Shown: positions 1-14,500, numbered from the stretch's first letter. The stretch: DNA of 64,000 nt from Hypericum androsaemum (GCA_963995505.1 OZ023190.1:2870516-2934515), one strand, 5' to 3'. Notes: generated by a model from the sequence alone, not told the origin. Numbers and translations: made by a program.

Positions 1-667
1 GGAACCTCTTCACCAAGAAGATTGATGTTTAGTGGTGCGGTGGGAGAGATGGTATCTCAAATTGCCTAAACCAATGGATGAGTTTGGTCAGTAATTGTGT
101 GCTTGAGGAGGTCTGGTTTGTTATTTTTGGGTTGATGATGTGGAGAATTTGGTTACACTGAAACCGGATAATTTTCGATAGTGTAAATGCTGATAGGGGG
201 AATCTTATGCATTCTATCATTTTCTATGGGCATGAATGGTTATGTTGGGCGAAGATCTTGAAGGATTATAGCCACCAGGATTTGATTCTTTTTCTTGAAT
301 CGCTTGCTTCTAACTGATTAGGTTGCTCTGGAAGGGGAGTTTTCTGTCTTTTTTACATGATTGATTGGGGTTGCATTTGATCATTTGGTTGAATGCATCT
401 TAAATCTCTTTTGTGTACTGGGTTGGGGTTTTATCTTTTGGGGATTTAGTTTTCGGGTATGACACCTTGTTTCGTAGTATTTTCAGCAGCTCTTTTTTCC
501 ATGACAGTTTTTTCTTATGAATTTTTCGTGGCGGAGTTTTTAGTGAGGTTGTGGCTGCAACCCGTCTAAGCGCGGGAGTTATAAGAGGGTAGTAAAACAT
601 AAGGAGTAGAGCATTTTGTAATTATTTCTTATGATTTTAATAAAATATCTTAACTTATCAAAAAAAA
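1..667 (+). mobile_element. 3' end of a LINE retrotransposon (cut by window start)
   Basis: Around 100-290 a decayed frame reads VWFVIFGLMMWRIWLH, a stop, then NRIIFD. This resembles the region that follows the zinc-binding tail of plant LINE reverse transcriptases. It is followed by a long non-coding stretch, an AATAAA-like signal near 640 and an A-run at 660-667, as expected for a LINE 3' end. No RNase H domain is visible here. The 5' part lies outside the window, so no TSD can be tested. Family assignment is by motif resemblance only. Confidence 0.5.
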
Positions 668-789
668 GGTAGACAACTGTCGTTCTGCCGACTTAGGTAG
701 CAACGTCCAAGATGTTTGGAAGGAGGAAAACAATAGCGAGGAGGAAATCAGGTGAGGAAATTTTTGGTTGCTTGGTATCCAAAATGTAG

Positions 790-1262
790 CCCAAGTTTTT
801 TTAATATCTAGTATTCAGATTCGAGTAGAATTTTATCCTATTTAAGGATATCTCTTTCAATAATATTTTTTTGGTAAAGTTTAAATTCAAAATTTTTTAA
901 CTCTCATTGATTATAGCCCATGTTTTAATGTGCTTAGAAGTCGATTGTGTTGAACTTGGCCATAAATTTAGATAAAAATTTATTGTGGTTTGATCCGCTT
1001 GCACTCCTCTGTTTTGTGGTTTAAAAATATCTAACTAAGTGATGAAAAATTCTGTAGTTCATACTCCATTATTTGAATATATCTTTTGGAGAAAAATACT
1101 CCCAAGTATAATTAGGAAAAAGATGTTCTTAAATAACTCCAATCATATATTTATATCTTAGATCAATAATATCATAATATTGTTGATACAATAAAAAAGA
1201 AAAAAAAAACAATATGTATCAACAAATACAAAACAAATCAAATATTCATCATCAATCAATAA
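790..1262. repeat. Diverged direct repeat, copy A of the kinase 3' flank
   Basis: This block aligns by eye with 1815-2197. Shared landmarks in order are a 'cagattcgagtaga' stretch, 'ctctttcaataatatt', 'atatttatat', 'attgttgata', and a near-identical final stretch beginning 'caacaaatacaaaacaaatc'. It ends just before a GC-rich, unclassified segment (1263-1640) that has no recognisable coding content. Confidence 0.7.
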
Positions 1263-1814
1263 TGTCTTTCAAACCCAGCTGCTCGACCTCCTTCGTCTGC
1301 TGTTCTCTTCCTCTAATCGGAGAACTTAAGGTCAGGCGTCGTCGGGATTCGACTTCCGTTTCCGTCGTCGCCGTAACGGAGAACTTGAGGTTAGGCAGTC
1401 TCCACAACCTCCTTCGATCTGGCATCTTCCACCAATCGTCTGCCATCGTCGGTGGTGAGGGTGGACGGCGTCGGCTCGCGAGGTCACAACCTTAGAACGG
1501 TGGGCGGCGTCAGCTTTTGATATCCCAGGGATGCGGCGGTTGGTGTCTCTCGTCATTATTTTCTTTGATTCCCTTGGGATGCGGTTGTTGGTGGATGACC
1601 GGAAAGAACGTCGATGGCCGGTGCGGTAGAGAAGATTTTATTTTTTTAACTTATTTTTAAAGGGTATATAATTTATTTGACAAAAAAAAGACAGATAATG
1701 TAGTAAGAGACTCAAGAATATAATAAAACCAGATCATTTCTGGAAACCCAGGGATGCTAGAGGTAGGGTGACGAAACCAGCAACCTGAGAATAATTTATC
1801 CTTTTTTAAAATAT

Positions 1815-2197
1815 AATATTCAGATTCGAGTAGAGTCGTATTCTATTTAAGAACTTCTCTTTCAATAATATTGTTATCATTCGTAAAGGTTGAATCCAAA
1901 ATTTTTTAAAAGAATATAAGTCTCGGACCAACTCTCATTGATTGGAACCCAAATTCATTCTTGTTTGATTCACTTGCACTCTAGATTTAAAAATATATGA
2001 CCCACTGATACTCCACGGTTTGGAAAAAATGGACAAAAATATCCCCAAGTTTAATTAGTAGAAAAAATCTTCTTACATAACCCCAATCATATATTTATAT
2101 TTTTATCGATAATATCGGAATATTGTTGATATAAGATAAAAAGGAAAAAACAATATTTATCAACAAATACAAAACAAATCAAATATTCATCAATCAA
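1815..2197. repeat. Diverged direct repeat, copy B, abutting the kinase stop codon
   Basis: Second copy of the 790-1262 block. It ends a few bases from the stop codon of the minus-strand kinase, so it probably corresponds to that gene's 3' UTR and flank. Substitutions and small indels throughout show the duplication is not recent. Confidence 0.7.
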
Positions 2198-2202
2198 CAA
2201 GC

Positions 2203-5200
2203 TCAAGAAACCCTAGCCATTCTCATCTTGCCATCTCCATAACGCTTGTAAGGATCCTGCATTCTCTGAATCTCCATTGCACCAAAAACACCAAACCCAC
2301 TTTCCTCTGGGAGCCCTCCATCTTCATCATCATCAGTTGCTTGGTCAATGGCCAGCAATTCTTCCTTGTACCTTGCACTTTCAATCCTCCTAGGCACCCC
2401 TTTGCCTCTAGGATCATACCCTTTAAGCATGCTCACCACTTCCTTCATGTTCGGTCTCTTCTCGGGTTCGTTCTGCACGCACAATGCGGCTACATTGATC
2501 GCCTGTTTCAGCTGCGCCTCGTCGAACCCCCCTCGCAGCTTCGGGTCGACGAGGTCCCTAAACCTTCCTTTTGATATCAGCGGCTCAGCCCACTCGGTGA
2601 TCGTCCTCTTCACCCCTCCGGGGAGCTTCTCGATGGGTTTCCTTCCTGTGAGGAGCTCCATCAGGAGGATCCCGAAGCTGTACACGTCGCAGCTCTCGGA
2701 TACCTTGCCCCACATTGCGTACTCGGGGGCGAGGTATCCGAGGGTGCCCTTGACTCGAGTCGTCATGTGGCTGACGCCTTCGGGGATGAGCTTGGCGAAC
2801 CCGAAATCGGCTACCAGAGGCTCGAAGTCCGAGTCGAGTAGGACGTTGCTGGCCTTGATGTCTCTGTGTATAATGTGAGGGGTGACCTCGTGGTGCAAGT
2901 ACCTGAGTATCCGGTCAGAGACAGTGAGTAAATTTTCCGACCAGTATATTAAAGGCATGACAAAAAAATAGTATAATAAGGGCACAAGTACGGTTTGATA
3001 TTTTCGACCAACAAAATTTTAGTATAATGTTGATTTATGACAGGTTTTATATGATTTTTTTCTTAAACTTTATTAAATTTGTGTATCTTGTTACTACCAT
3101 AAAATAACTTGTGGAATGAAGGACTTAAAATCTTTTTTTTGGTAAATAAAGGACTTAAAATCTCTATAGTGGAAAAGCCAGATTTAATAAATAATGATTT
3201 TTGCTAGAAAAAATAGTGATTGAGACATTGAGTTGCAGTAATAATATGGGTGGTCATTATTATGATTCCTAATTAAGCGACATCAATTGAAGGTAACATC
3301 AAGTATAATTGATTTTTTTAAAAGTATAATTGACGGTACCATTTTGACCATGGTCGTAAATTCCGATTCCAAATCATCATTCTATCTTTTATCACTTGAA
3401 AGAGATCTTGCAATCTGATCACAGCTCTCTAAAATAGAAAGTATACACCATATTTAAAGTACATAGTTTATAAATTATAACCATTTATTCATGATTGTCA
3501 ACGATGTGTAAGTTTAAGATTTGACAGATTTGCAAACTTTAGCAACAGGACGGCAACTACGATGATATGAATATTCAGTATTTAATAACATTTTTGTTAC
3601 TCTTGTGACTCATTAGGAGGACGGCCACCTTTTATATTATATCTCCTTTACTCATTCTTGGCATATGTAGCAAACAATGGCAAATATGCAAAGGGTCGGA
3701 TATGGTGGTGGTGATTCAAATCAGAATTCGGATCTTAAAAATGTCTATTTATAAACAACGAATGATCAAGTAGGAACTTACAGAATGCCTTCTGCGGATC
3801 CGATAGCGACTTTCATTCTCTTTTTCCAGTCGAGCTGAACTTCTCCGGCGAATTGGCCGTGGAGATGAGACAGTAAGCTCAAGTTAGGCATGTAATCGTA
3901 GACGATGAGCCTCTGTTCAGCGCCGGCACAATATCCCCGGAGGCCAAGCAGATTCTTGTGCCTCACCCTCCCTAGTACTTCAACTTCCACGGCGAATTCC
4001 ATCTCGGCCTTGGAGTTCATTGCTTTTAACTTCTTCACTGCAATCTGCGTTTTTCAAGCCATGCAGATGGTTTTTTTAATTAAATATGAAACTTTATTAC
4101 CAAATAAAAAAAGTTAAAGAATGGTGGTGAGAGAGAAGAAAAAAAGAAAAAAGATTAAAAATAGAGCCAAGGCCTAAACGGACGACCAAAGTGAAAAACC
4201 TGCTGTCATATTTAGTAACTCACCCAAACAATCCACTCAAATAACCTATAAATCGGGTAGTCAAAGATGATATAAAATAGTCGGGATGCCTCAAAAGTCT
4301 ACCTCATACTCCGACCAAAGCCATGCAGTTGGTCTTAGTGCATATTGTTTTAGGTCGAAAAAAGGAGCAACGTGTTTAGATCGAGATTATGTATATTCAA
4401 TTGATTACTTCATCCACCCGAAAAACTTAGCTTCCTTTTTACAACGAGTTTAACGTATAATATAAGAAGTAGAAGTTTTAACCGTCAAAAAGGGAGCAAC
4501 ATGGTCCCTAAACCTATATTATCGAACTAAGAAAAAATACACAGTATTTTTATATCATCTGGTATTTAGTAATCTCTCTGTCGATTTATCCAGATACGAG
4601 TTGGGACCTTAAAAAGTGTCAAAAGATTACACCACAAGTACTAAAAGTAGACAACTCCGCCTAATTAAATAGCAAATCCAAGAAATGAATTTCCTACTAC
4701 TAGCGCCTAAAGTTGTCAAAATTATCATAACAAATATTTAATATTTTTTAAAAGCACAAATTCAATATATCTTCGTTAAGCTAGAACAATATTTGATTTA
4801 AATATTTATTAATAAATACATCGCATGTTTTCAGTACAAAACATATGTAAAATTTTCACATTTAACTTAAAAAAAAATATTCACATTTATAAATAACGTC
4901 ATAACACTTGTAAGCTTGGAGTTCAGGACATGCAAAACTGAAGTTTTTTTTTTACCAATTCGATCAAATCTATAAGTTACCTGAAGGCCATCACTTGTTT
5001 TACCCCAGTAAACGCTCCCAAAACCTCCTTCCCCCAGCTTGTTGTCCTCGCTAAACCCATTGGTAGCTGCATGCAACTCCTTGTATGTGAATATCCTCCA
5101 TGAGTGGCTAGCTCCGGCAGCAAATATGGTAGCCCTAATTATCATCCAATCACCCTTCAATCACTTATTTTAGCCAAAAATCATATTGAGATGACAATAA

Positions 5201-5319
5201 TTACGAATATTTAGCCAATTGCCCCGACGGTAGAAAGTGTAACAATAAATTGAGAAAAATTTGAATACGTACCCTTCTTCAACCTTCTTCTTCCCGCAGC
5301 AACCGAAGGATGATCCCAT
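2203..5319 (-). CDS. PTI1-like receptor-like cytoplasmic kinase (At3g15890-type)
   Basis: Four exons on the minus strand: 5319-5273, 5134-4981, 4044-3782 and 2902-2203 (47+154+263+700 nt, 387 aa). All junctions are GT-AG and keep frame. The N-terminus [12 protein letters not shown] has Gly2 for myristoylation and Cys7/Cys8 for likely palmitoylation, so it should sit at the plasma membrane; there is no signal peptide or receptor domain. Kinase features: glycine-rich loop GEGGFGSV at 50-57, invariant Lys71 in AVKKL, catalytic HRD at 167-169, DFG at 187-189, and an APEYA motif. It is an RD kinase and looks active. The family resembles PTI1-like kinases, which act downstream of receptor complexes by Ser/Thr phosphorylation. 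The substrate is unknown. Introns 2 and 3 are about 0.9 kb each. The 3' flank is duplicated downstream. Confidence 0.93.
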
Positions 5320-7371
5320 AGTTTTGAAGTGAGAGGTTCTTTCTTGTTTTAGAAATTAAAATGAGTTAGTATTTGTTTAAATAGAACAAATGGGCTACTT
5401 ATCCCCCAAAAAAAAGTACAAATGGGCAAGAGCCAAGAAGGTGCTAAGCCGACCCTCGCCGGCTTGTTCGTATTAGGTAACAGTTTGAACGGAAATCACC
5501 AAGTAGTGGAACAAGTTCCATATTTAATAACGTTAATGATAGAGAAACCATTCTCTCTCATGATTAGTTCATTATTTATTTGTTAACAAATTGACTCCAA
5601 ACATCTGATAGATCAACTGATACTAGTTTTATTTCGATCGAACTAAAAAATGAATTTTTTTTGTTAATTTTAACAATGATGTATTTCAAGCATATTCTTG
5701 AACTCAAATAGCTTAAACAATCATCTATCAATCTAGGTGGTTAACGATTTTCATATGATTACTCTAATTAGTCATGCCTTGAACTTATGCCTTCAAATTT
5801 TGAGTTGGATATAAAAATTGTAGTGTATGCACGATTACATATTGTGGCAGGTGATTCGTGTAAACTTTGGATTCGATGTGCTGTACTGCCAATAGAAAAG
5901 CCTAGGAAATTGATTATATTCACTAGCAAGCATGCAAATTTTAAATTGATTATCTTAAAATTTAAGACATGCCATATACTTTACAAGAACAGCTAATTCA
6001 GTAACATTAGGAAACACGTGAAGAATTTCCATCTGATGTTCTTGGCACTGTTTAAAAAAGCAGATCAAATAAAGAAGCAAGACCTTATGGAGCTACATTT
6101 TCAATTAATTGTTTGCAGAGTCAGATCTATACATTCCGACTCTCATTAGCGATTTATATCTAGAATATGTAGTTTTTTTAGTATTTTGCTATCCGAATAT
6201 ATATTAGACCGACTAATTTAAGTTCAAATCGGGTAGAATTCTGAATTGCGTTCCCAAGAAATCGAGTTTGAATCGAACTCGAGATCTATTGATTAAGTAA
6301 AACAACTTTCTTATTACTTGATGTAATTGTTTGCGAATAATTTTGTAGTTATTTGTAATTAGTACTTAGGGTTTGACTTCGAGTATATCTATTTTTTTTG
6401 CCAGCTTGCTAGTTGGCTTCATCTGACTATTTTTATCATTGGAACGTCATACAATGCTGTTCCATTTGGATGCACAAGATTGTATTAAAAAGCTTGGTTT
6501 AATATAATTGTCAAACATCACTTTTGTTCAATTTAGATTGATATATTTCACTTTAGTACCTTTAGATTGAAAACGTATCCTATGCCATCTAATTAAGTTC
6601 AAGTGGTGCTTCCCATAATTAAGACTGCGGCAATCAAACCTAAATACTAGTTACATTAGACATAAAAAAGCTGATCAAATCAGACATATATTTGTAAACT
6701 ACTTCAGTAAAAGTGGAAATGATAAACAAAGCGATGGTAAGCATATTTACCAATTTTCTACCAAGACCGATATCATCACTTACATCAATCTCGTCACTCA
6801 CATTAATAAATGTACTTTCATCGTCTAGTGATTCACTGATTCTGGACATCTTTTTCAAGAGGATAAAAATTCATAAGATCCAAATACATTAATCCACACC
6901 TTAAATATTTTACGGTTGCAGCCTGAGTCCATAAGACAATATATACTTACGTGGCCGCTTTCCGGACTAGATTCTGCGGAGTGGCCAAAGGAAATCAGAA
7001 AAATAATTAAAAACCTCAAACAAGTAAAGAAACTAGGATGCACAATTTTTTTTATAGAAATGTGGCGTGAAGTATATATTGGACAAACGAATTATAATAC
7101 AAAAAAATTAGACAAAGTATGAAGATACCAAAGAGGAGACGAAAACTAATCCCAAAAAAAACATAGTAGCATGAATGAAAACGAAGGGCGGACGAAAAAT
7201 TACGAGAGTCAACGTCGAAAACGAAAAGCTACCGAGACAAGTATCGACTAATAACCACAAGGAAGACCGATAAGTGTGCCTAAAGCTATCGACCACGTAA
7301 GTATTTATTTTTTTCGTATCGAATTTAGATTAGTGGACTAAGTAAAAATATCCGTGATATAATATGAAAAG
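5320..7371. other. AT-rich intergenic region
   Basis: Holds the kinase 5' flank and then AT-rich DNA. Short minus-strand frames at 6640-7043 include a hydrophobic stretch but match no family I know and lack a convincing gene structure. No mobile-element ends with target duplications were found. Confidence 0.5.
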
Positions 7372-7448
7372 TGGGCCTGGTAACAACTTGCAACCAATAT
7401 GGGCTTAAATCCCCCAATGGGCTGAACCAAAAAACCAATCTAGGGTTT
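7372..7448 (+). promoter_or_regulatory. Site II cluster and telo-box upstream of RPL34
   Basis: TGGGCC/T site II motifs lie at 7372-7377, 7400-7405 and 7418-7423. A telo-box (AAACCCTA on the minus strand) lies at 7441-7448, about 110 bp before the ATG. This pairing is established as typical of plant ribosomal-protein gene promoters bound by TCP-type and telo-box factors. Confidence 0.75.
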
Positions 7449-7558
7449 TTCCAACCAATTTCCCCAATAAACGCCTCCCAAAACCCCACTTCTCCTTCCT
7501 CCTCCCTCCCAAAAAATTAAAACCAGGAAGAGAGGACCAAATCGAAGCCCAGATAAAA

Positions 7559-9039
<1,481 letters not shown>

Positions 9040-10317
9040 AAATGTGTGTGCAATGTCTCTCAAGTTATAGGTTAATGCTTGGGCAAAGTTTTGGTGTTAA
9101 TTTCAATTATAAGATACGAAATCTTCGCACTTTAGCTTCTTGATTCTTCACTACTTATCAAGTTCTTGTTTTCTTGTTGAGTTTTGGCCCTTGAAGAATT
9201 GATCCATTCGTGTCCTCCTGTGTTTCTCTCTTCAACCATTGGTGTTGCATCAACCCGATTTTCTTCCGCAAGTTCCGGTTCATTTACTTTGTTTCATATT
9301 TTCATCCTTCTGAAGATAAAATCTTAGGAAATCAATCATCCATCGACCGAGGTCGGTATGTGTTTGATCTGGCAGTTGCAGTATGCATTTAGTGTTCCTC
9401 CATGGCCTTGTATGGCTTATGGAAAAATGTGACCTAAAAGATGAGTCAGTTAACCCAAATGGGTTACCTGATTTTAAGGCAAGTGCGCTTTTAGTCGCAT
9501 CAATCTTTGTACGAATTTAGGCTGGGCCTAATGCCTGTAGAGTGAGCTACACCTTCCTTAGGAATTGGACCTTTCCTTGCAAGAAACTTGAAGTTACGAT
9601 CAGGACCACAAGGAGGAAAGAACCAACACTAACTTGGCTCTTTCTGAGAAGTACATATTTGTATTGTCTTGCCTGCGGCTGTGGGCAACGCCATGTGCCG
9701 TGACGAGAGCAGCAAAAGAACAAACAAAGTTCACATTAAAGGCCACCTGAAGGACCACGGGAATGGTTCATTGATCGAGAAAACTAGCGAGTTCGAGCCC
9801 TACTTCCATTTCCAATCTAGAAATCTGGTTGATCATTTTCATTTTTGTGATTCGAAAAAATATTGAGAATGGTGAACTAAATCATTAGACGTGGTTTATA
9901 AGTGTAGAAAATTTATCGATGACAATAAAATCTGATGAAAATCAGTATGCAACAAAATAAAAAAAGGCAAGAAATTTACATCGATCCCGAGTTGAAAAAT
10001 CAGGGGAAAAAAACCCTGAATATTCAGGAAAAAAAAAGAAACATAAAAAAGGCAAAATTGAACTGACAAGGTTGGATACAACAAAATACCCTAAAAAATT
10101 AACCTAGAGAAAATTAAAAAAATCCAAAAAAGAAAGAAGGGCTACCTATATATGGAATATATTCTAAAGAGGAGGAGGAGGCTACCACTTGATGACCTTC
10201 TTCTTCATCTAATCTTCATTTTGGTGCACTTGTTATCCGGACATCCACTAAACCGACTAATACAATTTCGAGGCTTGAAATGTGTCAAAACTCGTCCAAC
10301 AAGATAGAATGACGCTC
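9040..10317. other. Intergenic region between RPL34 and GDU
   Basis: Contains the RPL34 3' UTR (about 9040-9180), then unremarkable sequence and an A-rich stretch (9940-10130). No further coding region, RNA gene or repeat could be supported. Confidence 0.5.
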
Positions 10318-10833
10318 TCACGAGTTGATCTGACTACTTGTCAGTTCTTCCTCCCTTCTTCCTGATCCACCAACATTGGTTTCTTGTTGCTTCACATTCA
10401 TCTCATCATCACTCTTCCCTCCCTCCTCCTCACTACTACAAGAACATCTCTTATCACTTCTACCACTTGTACTGTTGGTGTCTCCAAAGGAAGTTGACCT
10501 ACTGCTCATTGGGGTGGCCAAGTAAGTTGGCTTCACCTGGCCAGCCATGATCACCACTATCTTCTCCTCGTAGCCCTCTCCTTTGTTAGCTTTCCCTCCT
10601 CCTCCTTCTCCGGCCTCCACGTCTCGCTCTCCTTCGCCTTCGTTCGGGTTCTCCAGGTACCCGGAGAGCTTCCAGTACGAGCAGGCGAGGATCAGCAGGG
10701 CGAAGGCGATGAGGCCTAGCATTGCCGCGAGGCCGCCGAAGAGGTAGGGCACAGGGGAGTGCCACGGGGAGTGTGGCTGCACCCCCGCCGGGGTTCGCTC
10801 CGATGTTACGTTGAAGGGCTCTCTTGCTGCCAT
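10318..10833 (-). CDS. GLUTAMINE DUMPER (GDU) family membrane protein
   Basis: Single exon, 171 aa, typical size for the family. A short N-terminus ends in SPWHSPVPY and is followed by one transmembrane helix at about residues 31-53. Next come the CSYWKLSGYL segment, an acidic and glycine-rich linker, and the diagnostic VIMAG box at 94-98, within KIVVIMAGQVKPTYLATP. The tail is Ser/Glu-rich. GDU proteins are plant-specific single-pass proteins; over-expression of GDU1 in Arabidopsis increases amino-acid export, and the VIMAG box binds the ubiquitin ligase LOG2. That knowledge is from the family, not this sequence. The ATG is supported by a TATA box about 90 bp upstream. The coding sequence is intact. 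Confidence 0.93.
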   Translation of the reverse strand: MAAREPFNVTSERTPAGVQPHSPWHSPVPYLFGGLAAMLGLIAFALLILACSYWKLSGYLENPNEGEGERDVEAGEGGGGKANKGEGYEEKIVVIMAGQVKPTYLATPMSSRSTSFGDTNSTSGRSDKRCSCSSEEEGGKSDDEMNVKQQETNVGGSGRREEELTSSQINS

Positions 10834-10921
10834 TGTTGCTTTAGGAAGGGAGGAGAGGAAGGAGAGGAGTTGTAGTTTAAGAGATTAGGCTTGGGAAGTG
10901 AAGGTTATATGGGTTTATGGG

Positions 10922-10930
10922 TTATTTATA
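10922..10930 (-). promoter_or_regulatory. TATA box of the GDU gene
   Basis: TATAAATAA on the minus strand, about 90 bp upstream of the GDU start codon. The distance is suitable for a transcription start in the short 5' UTR. Confidence 0.6.
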
Positions 10931-11103
10931 GTGGAGAAATCTATGAAACAATGGGCTAGGGAAGAGAGGGGTAAGAGTGGGTTTTCATCACCACCTAGGG
11001 ACACATGGGTAAGTGGGTGTGGGTAATTTTAATTTAATTAGAAGTTTCATATAAAGAACTACAAAATTACAATTACATTAACATTCGGTATACAAATTTA
11101 TTT

Positions 11104-11264
11104 TTGACTCGACGAAACCAAGAAATAACCCCTCGCGTGCGAAATTATAGAAGATCGCCTTTCAGATCAAACAAATTCATTGAATGGAGTATGATTCTAT
11201 GTGTGATAGCATCTACTATACCAGGAATATTAATGAACCCGATTATTGAAATTGTTCAAGATAC
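11104..11264 (+). pseudogene. ndhB: Nuclear copy of the 3' end of plastid ndhB
   Basis: The frame reads [18 protein letters not shown] and later VIASTIPGI and MNPIIEI. This corresponds to the C-terminal end of plastid NDH subunit 2 (ndhB). The final codons of ndhB are missing and the sequence joins directly to plastid 23S rRNA. Several amino-acid changes against typical ndhB indicate nuclear decay. It cannot function: it lacks most of the gene and its promoter. Identification rests on recognising the protein tail. Confidence 0.85.
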
Positions 11265-11555
11265 CGAGGAAGGGTGTAGGAAGCGACGAAATGCTTCGGG
11301 GAGTTGCAAATAAGCGTAGATCTGGAGATTCCCGAATAGGTCAACCTTTCAAACTGCCGCTGAATCCATGGGCAAGCAAGAGAGGATCTGGCGAACTCAA
11401 ACATTTTAGTAACCAGAGTAAAAGAAAGCAAAAGCGATTTCCGTAGTAGCGGCGAGCGAAATAGGAACAGCCTAAACCGTGAGAAAACGGGATTGTGGGA
11501 GAGTAATATAAGCGTCGTGCTGTTAGGCGAAGCGGTGGAGTGCTGCACCCTAGAT
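11265..11555 (+). pseudogene. rrn23: Nuclear copy of the 5' part of plastid 23S rRNA
   Basis: Contains conserved 5'-domain 23S rRNA blocks in order, including 'agcgacgaaatgcttcgggg', 'ccgaataggtcaacctttc', 'gtagtagcggcgagcgaaa' and 'gcgaagcggtggagtgc'. It stops abruptly near 11555 and carries point changes and small indels. It is a fragment of roughly 290 bp, not an rRNA gene. It is fused to the ndhB tail, although these two segments are not adjacent in plastid inverted repeats. Confidence 0.87.
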
Positions 11556-14500
11556 ATCCGTTAATTCTATGTAGTCGAATTCATATTAGTTGGTCGAATT
11601 GTATCTATTCATGTGATTGTATTGAAATTAGTTAGTCATTTGTATCCAATTTCATGTGGTCGAATATCCAGATTAGCTGGCCGAGTTGCATCCGAATACA
11701 AACATTAGTAATTTCGAGGAAAAGGGTGGGTTTTTGCATTGGATTTGTTGGTATGTTGTTTTTGCTTTGGAAGCATTTTTTAATTTTTCTGGGTGCGTGG
11801 GGTTGAGGTGTTAGGTGATTTATGTGGTCATTTTGCATGAGAAATGAGAAGTTAGTGTGTGTGGGTTAGAGGGGTCAGTGCTTTAAATGATTTTGGATTT
11901 TTACACTATTTTTTTATATCATTTAGTAGTCTGATGTATTTGACTAATTTATTCAAATTTTGACGGGAGAAAATTTTTAAAAGGTGACAAAGTTCTTCTA
12001 TTATTATTTTTCTAAAAATTCAAACTCAGGACCCGCTTAACGTAAAATAATGTTCTCAGTAATTGACATGTTCTTGTTATTATTACACTACAATTATTAT
12101 TCGGTAAAACGGACTAGTTGTGGAAAGCAGAATGTGGGAGATGACTATTATGTCGGGCATACAACTCGAGATGGCCCTATTCCTAGTTATGACTTGGATG
12201 CAAAATTCACTAATTGGATATACACTATGACATGGTATTAAAGTAGTTCGATCCACTCATCACATAATATTCTTTTGGTGGCATGGGATGCAAATTATTC
12301 AAGTCCTTTGGGGTGTGAAATGTTGCAAACTTTGGCCAGAGGATTGCAATAAGTTTCATTTGCAACTCAGTAAAATAACAAATTTAAGTTAGATTTTCAC
12401 ACACATTAACTTAAGATTTTGGGATGAACATAAAAAATTAACAATTATCATAATGAAATTGCTCTAGAAAATCTCAAACCAAACATGCAGACAATCCAAT
12501 TAAATGAGAACTAACTAGAGTAGTTCTTAATGGTAAGAATTTGATCACTTAAGGATATTTTAGATTACAAGTTTATGAATGTAAATACCGGTGGTAGAGC
12601 CACCTCCTAAATAAGGAACAACAATACTCGACTCTAAATATAAAAATCGGAAATTTCATAGCTTGCTATGTTTCACTGCTACCATCAGTAGTCATTGACG
12701 CCAATCCCCAATTGAGACTCACTCATGATGGAGACTTGCTCATGATTACTTGTGCTCAAAATAGTGTTAAATTTGCACTCAAAACAATCAATAAATTATC
12801 GGCCCCATAGCCATTGGCTGCATAATGAAGTAGTCTCTTTGCTGCTACTATTTGTCCTCTTTCTTATGATCAACGGACCTTTTTTATCCAATTAGCTGGC
12901 TGCAAAAAACTCAATTTCTTAGTAACTCATCCCCATCACATTTCTAATGTTTTTAGGTTAACAAAATCTATGGTTTGGATATATTAAGTTTCTAACATAG
13001 TATCAGCGGGTGGATCTCATGGCCACACGATCTTCCATTTGATTACAAAAGAGATAAAATTAAACTCGTGCATTTTATCCCGATCAACTTTTTTTAGATG
13101 AATATTAGAGAAACTTAACTAACCCAATATATAAAAAAAAAAAACTTTACCTAGAAAAATACGAAAATTCTAACGTAGTTACGGAGAATCAATGCCATTA
13201 GTTGTTCCATGTTCATGACGTCCCAACCTAAAGGCAATGAAGAGATACACTGTTACAAGGATTTAACCACTCAAAAGGCAAAGGGGTCTCAATTCCAACA
13301 AACAAATTGGCGAGTAAAGTTGGATATCTGTTGCGTTTCCACTTGGCACTCGTCACCTTCCACCACTCTCTACGTGCACGGCAAGGAATGGACATACCAA
13401 CCAAATTTGTGGAAGTAATACGTAATTTTGAGTTCAAATTTTACGAATTAAAATGTTAGAAGATTTACCATCTAAACTAAAATTCGACAATGATCAATTT
13501 TAATTATCGAATGTTTAAAAAAATCATGTCTCCAGCTTTGGTCACATCATCCTACTCATAAACAACCACTCACGATAATACCCCTTCCAATTTAATTTAC
13601 ATTATTGGGTACTACTTGGACGAATCCTATTAAAGGGGTAGCTAGGAAATACACCCAAGAAGAAATATATCATAGATACTTATTAAATAATAGAGAGAAT
13701 TATATCATAAGATAGAAAGCGACAACCATACATATCCAACACCAAATCCCACTTCCTAGATTATCTTTTGTCTTGGCACATTATTGCAACTTTGAAATAT
13801 AATATTGATGATGCTGATCAAATAAAGTTTTTTGGTTGGATATTCTCACATTTTTTTATTCACAATGTGTGAGTTTGTGGCTGAAAGTTGCCGGGATGTA
13901 ATTGGTTCACCAATGAGGAGGTAGTGGTTTTCTTAATTTCCCCTTGGCAGAATAGTACAACTAATCATTAAAGTTATTTAGGAGATGAAATCTAATACAG
14001 TTAATTTAAGTTTGAGCTAAATCAAATTTTAGAGAGTGAATTTTTTTATTATCAAATTTTAATATATTTGTGTTTAGGTTTTAACTTAATATTTTTGATT
14101 AATTTAAATTAACTTTCCACTAGTTGATATACATTTTTGTTGATAACCATGTACCATTTCTTCCAACTCTCACAAATCTTTTACTAATTCTTAATAAATT
14201 ACCATGTAGGGTTCTTCAAAAAACCTCTAAAGTTTCTACCTTCTACTTAGCTTTTCAAGAAATCTAAATCATTTAATATTTCGAGTTCAATAGTATTTTT
14301 AAACATTGACGAAAATTTGAGCGTATTTTAATCTATATCTTCCTGCGCATTTTTTAAGGATTTATGTTAAAAAGTTGATTTCATGATCTAGACTGCCTTA
14401 CAGTGTTTTTTTAGATATAAGTTTTCTACAAGTTGGTGGTTAACATGTGTAGTCTCAGAACAAACTCATGTCAGGTCCTAGGAAAACCACACACACTTCA

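Noticed and set aside
6640..7043. Two adjacent minus-strand frames, one with a signal-peptide-like start and one with a hydrophobic helix
   Set aside because: No family resemblance, no convincing splice sites joining them, and AT-rich composition; could be chance.
11265..11555. Functional rRNA gene
   Set aside because: Only the first few hundred bases of plastid 23S, with indels and no flanking rrn genes.
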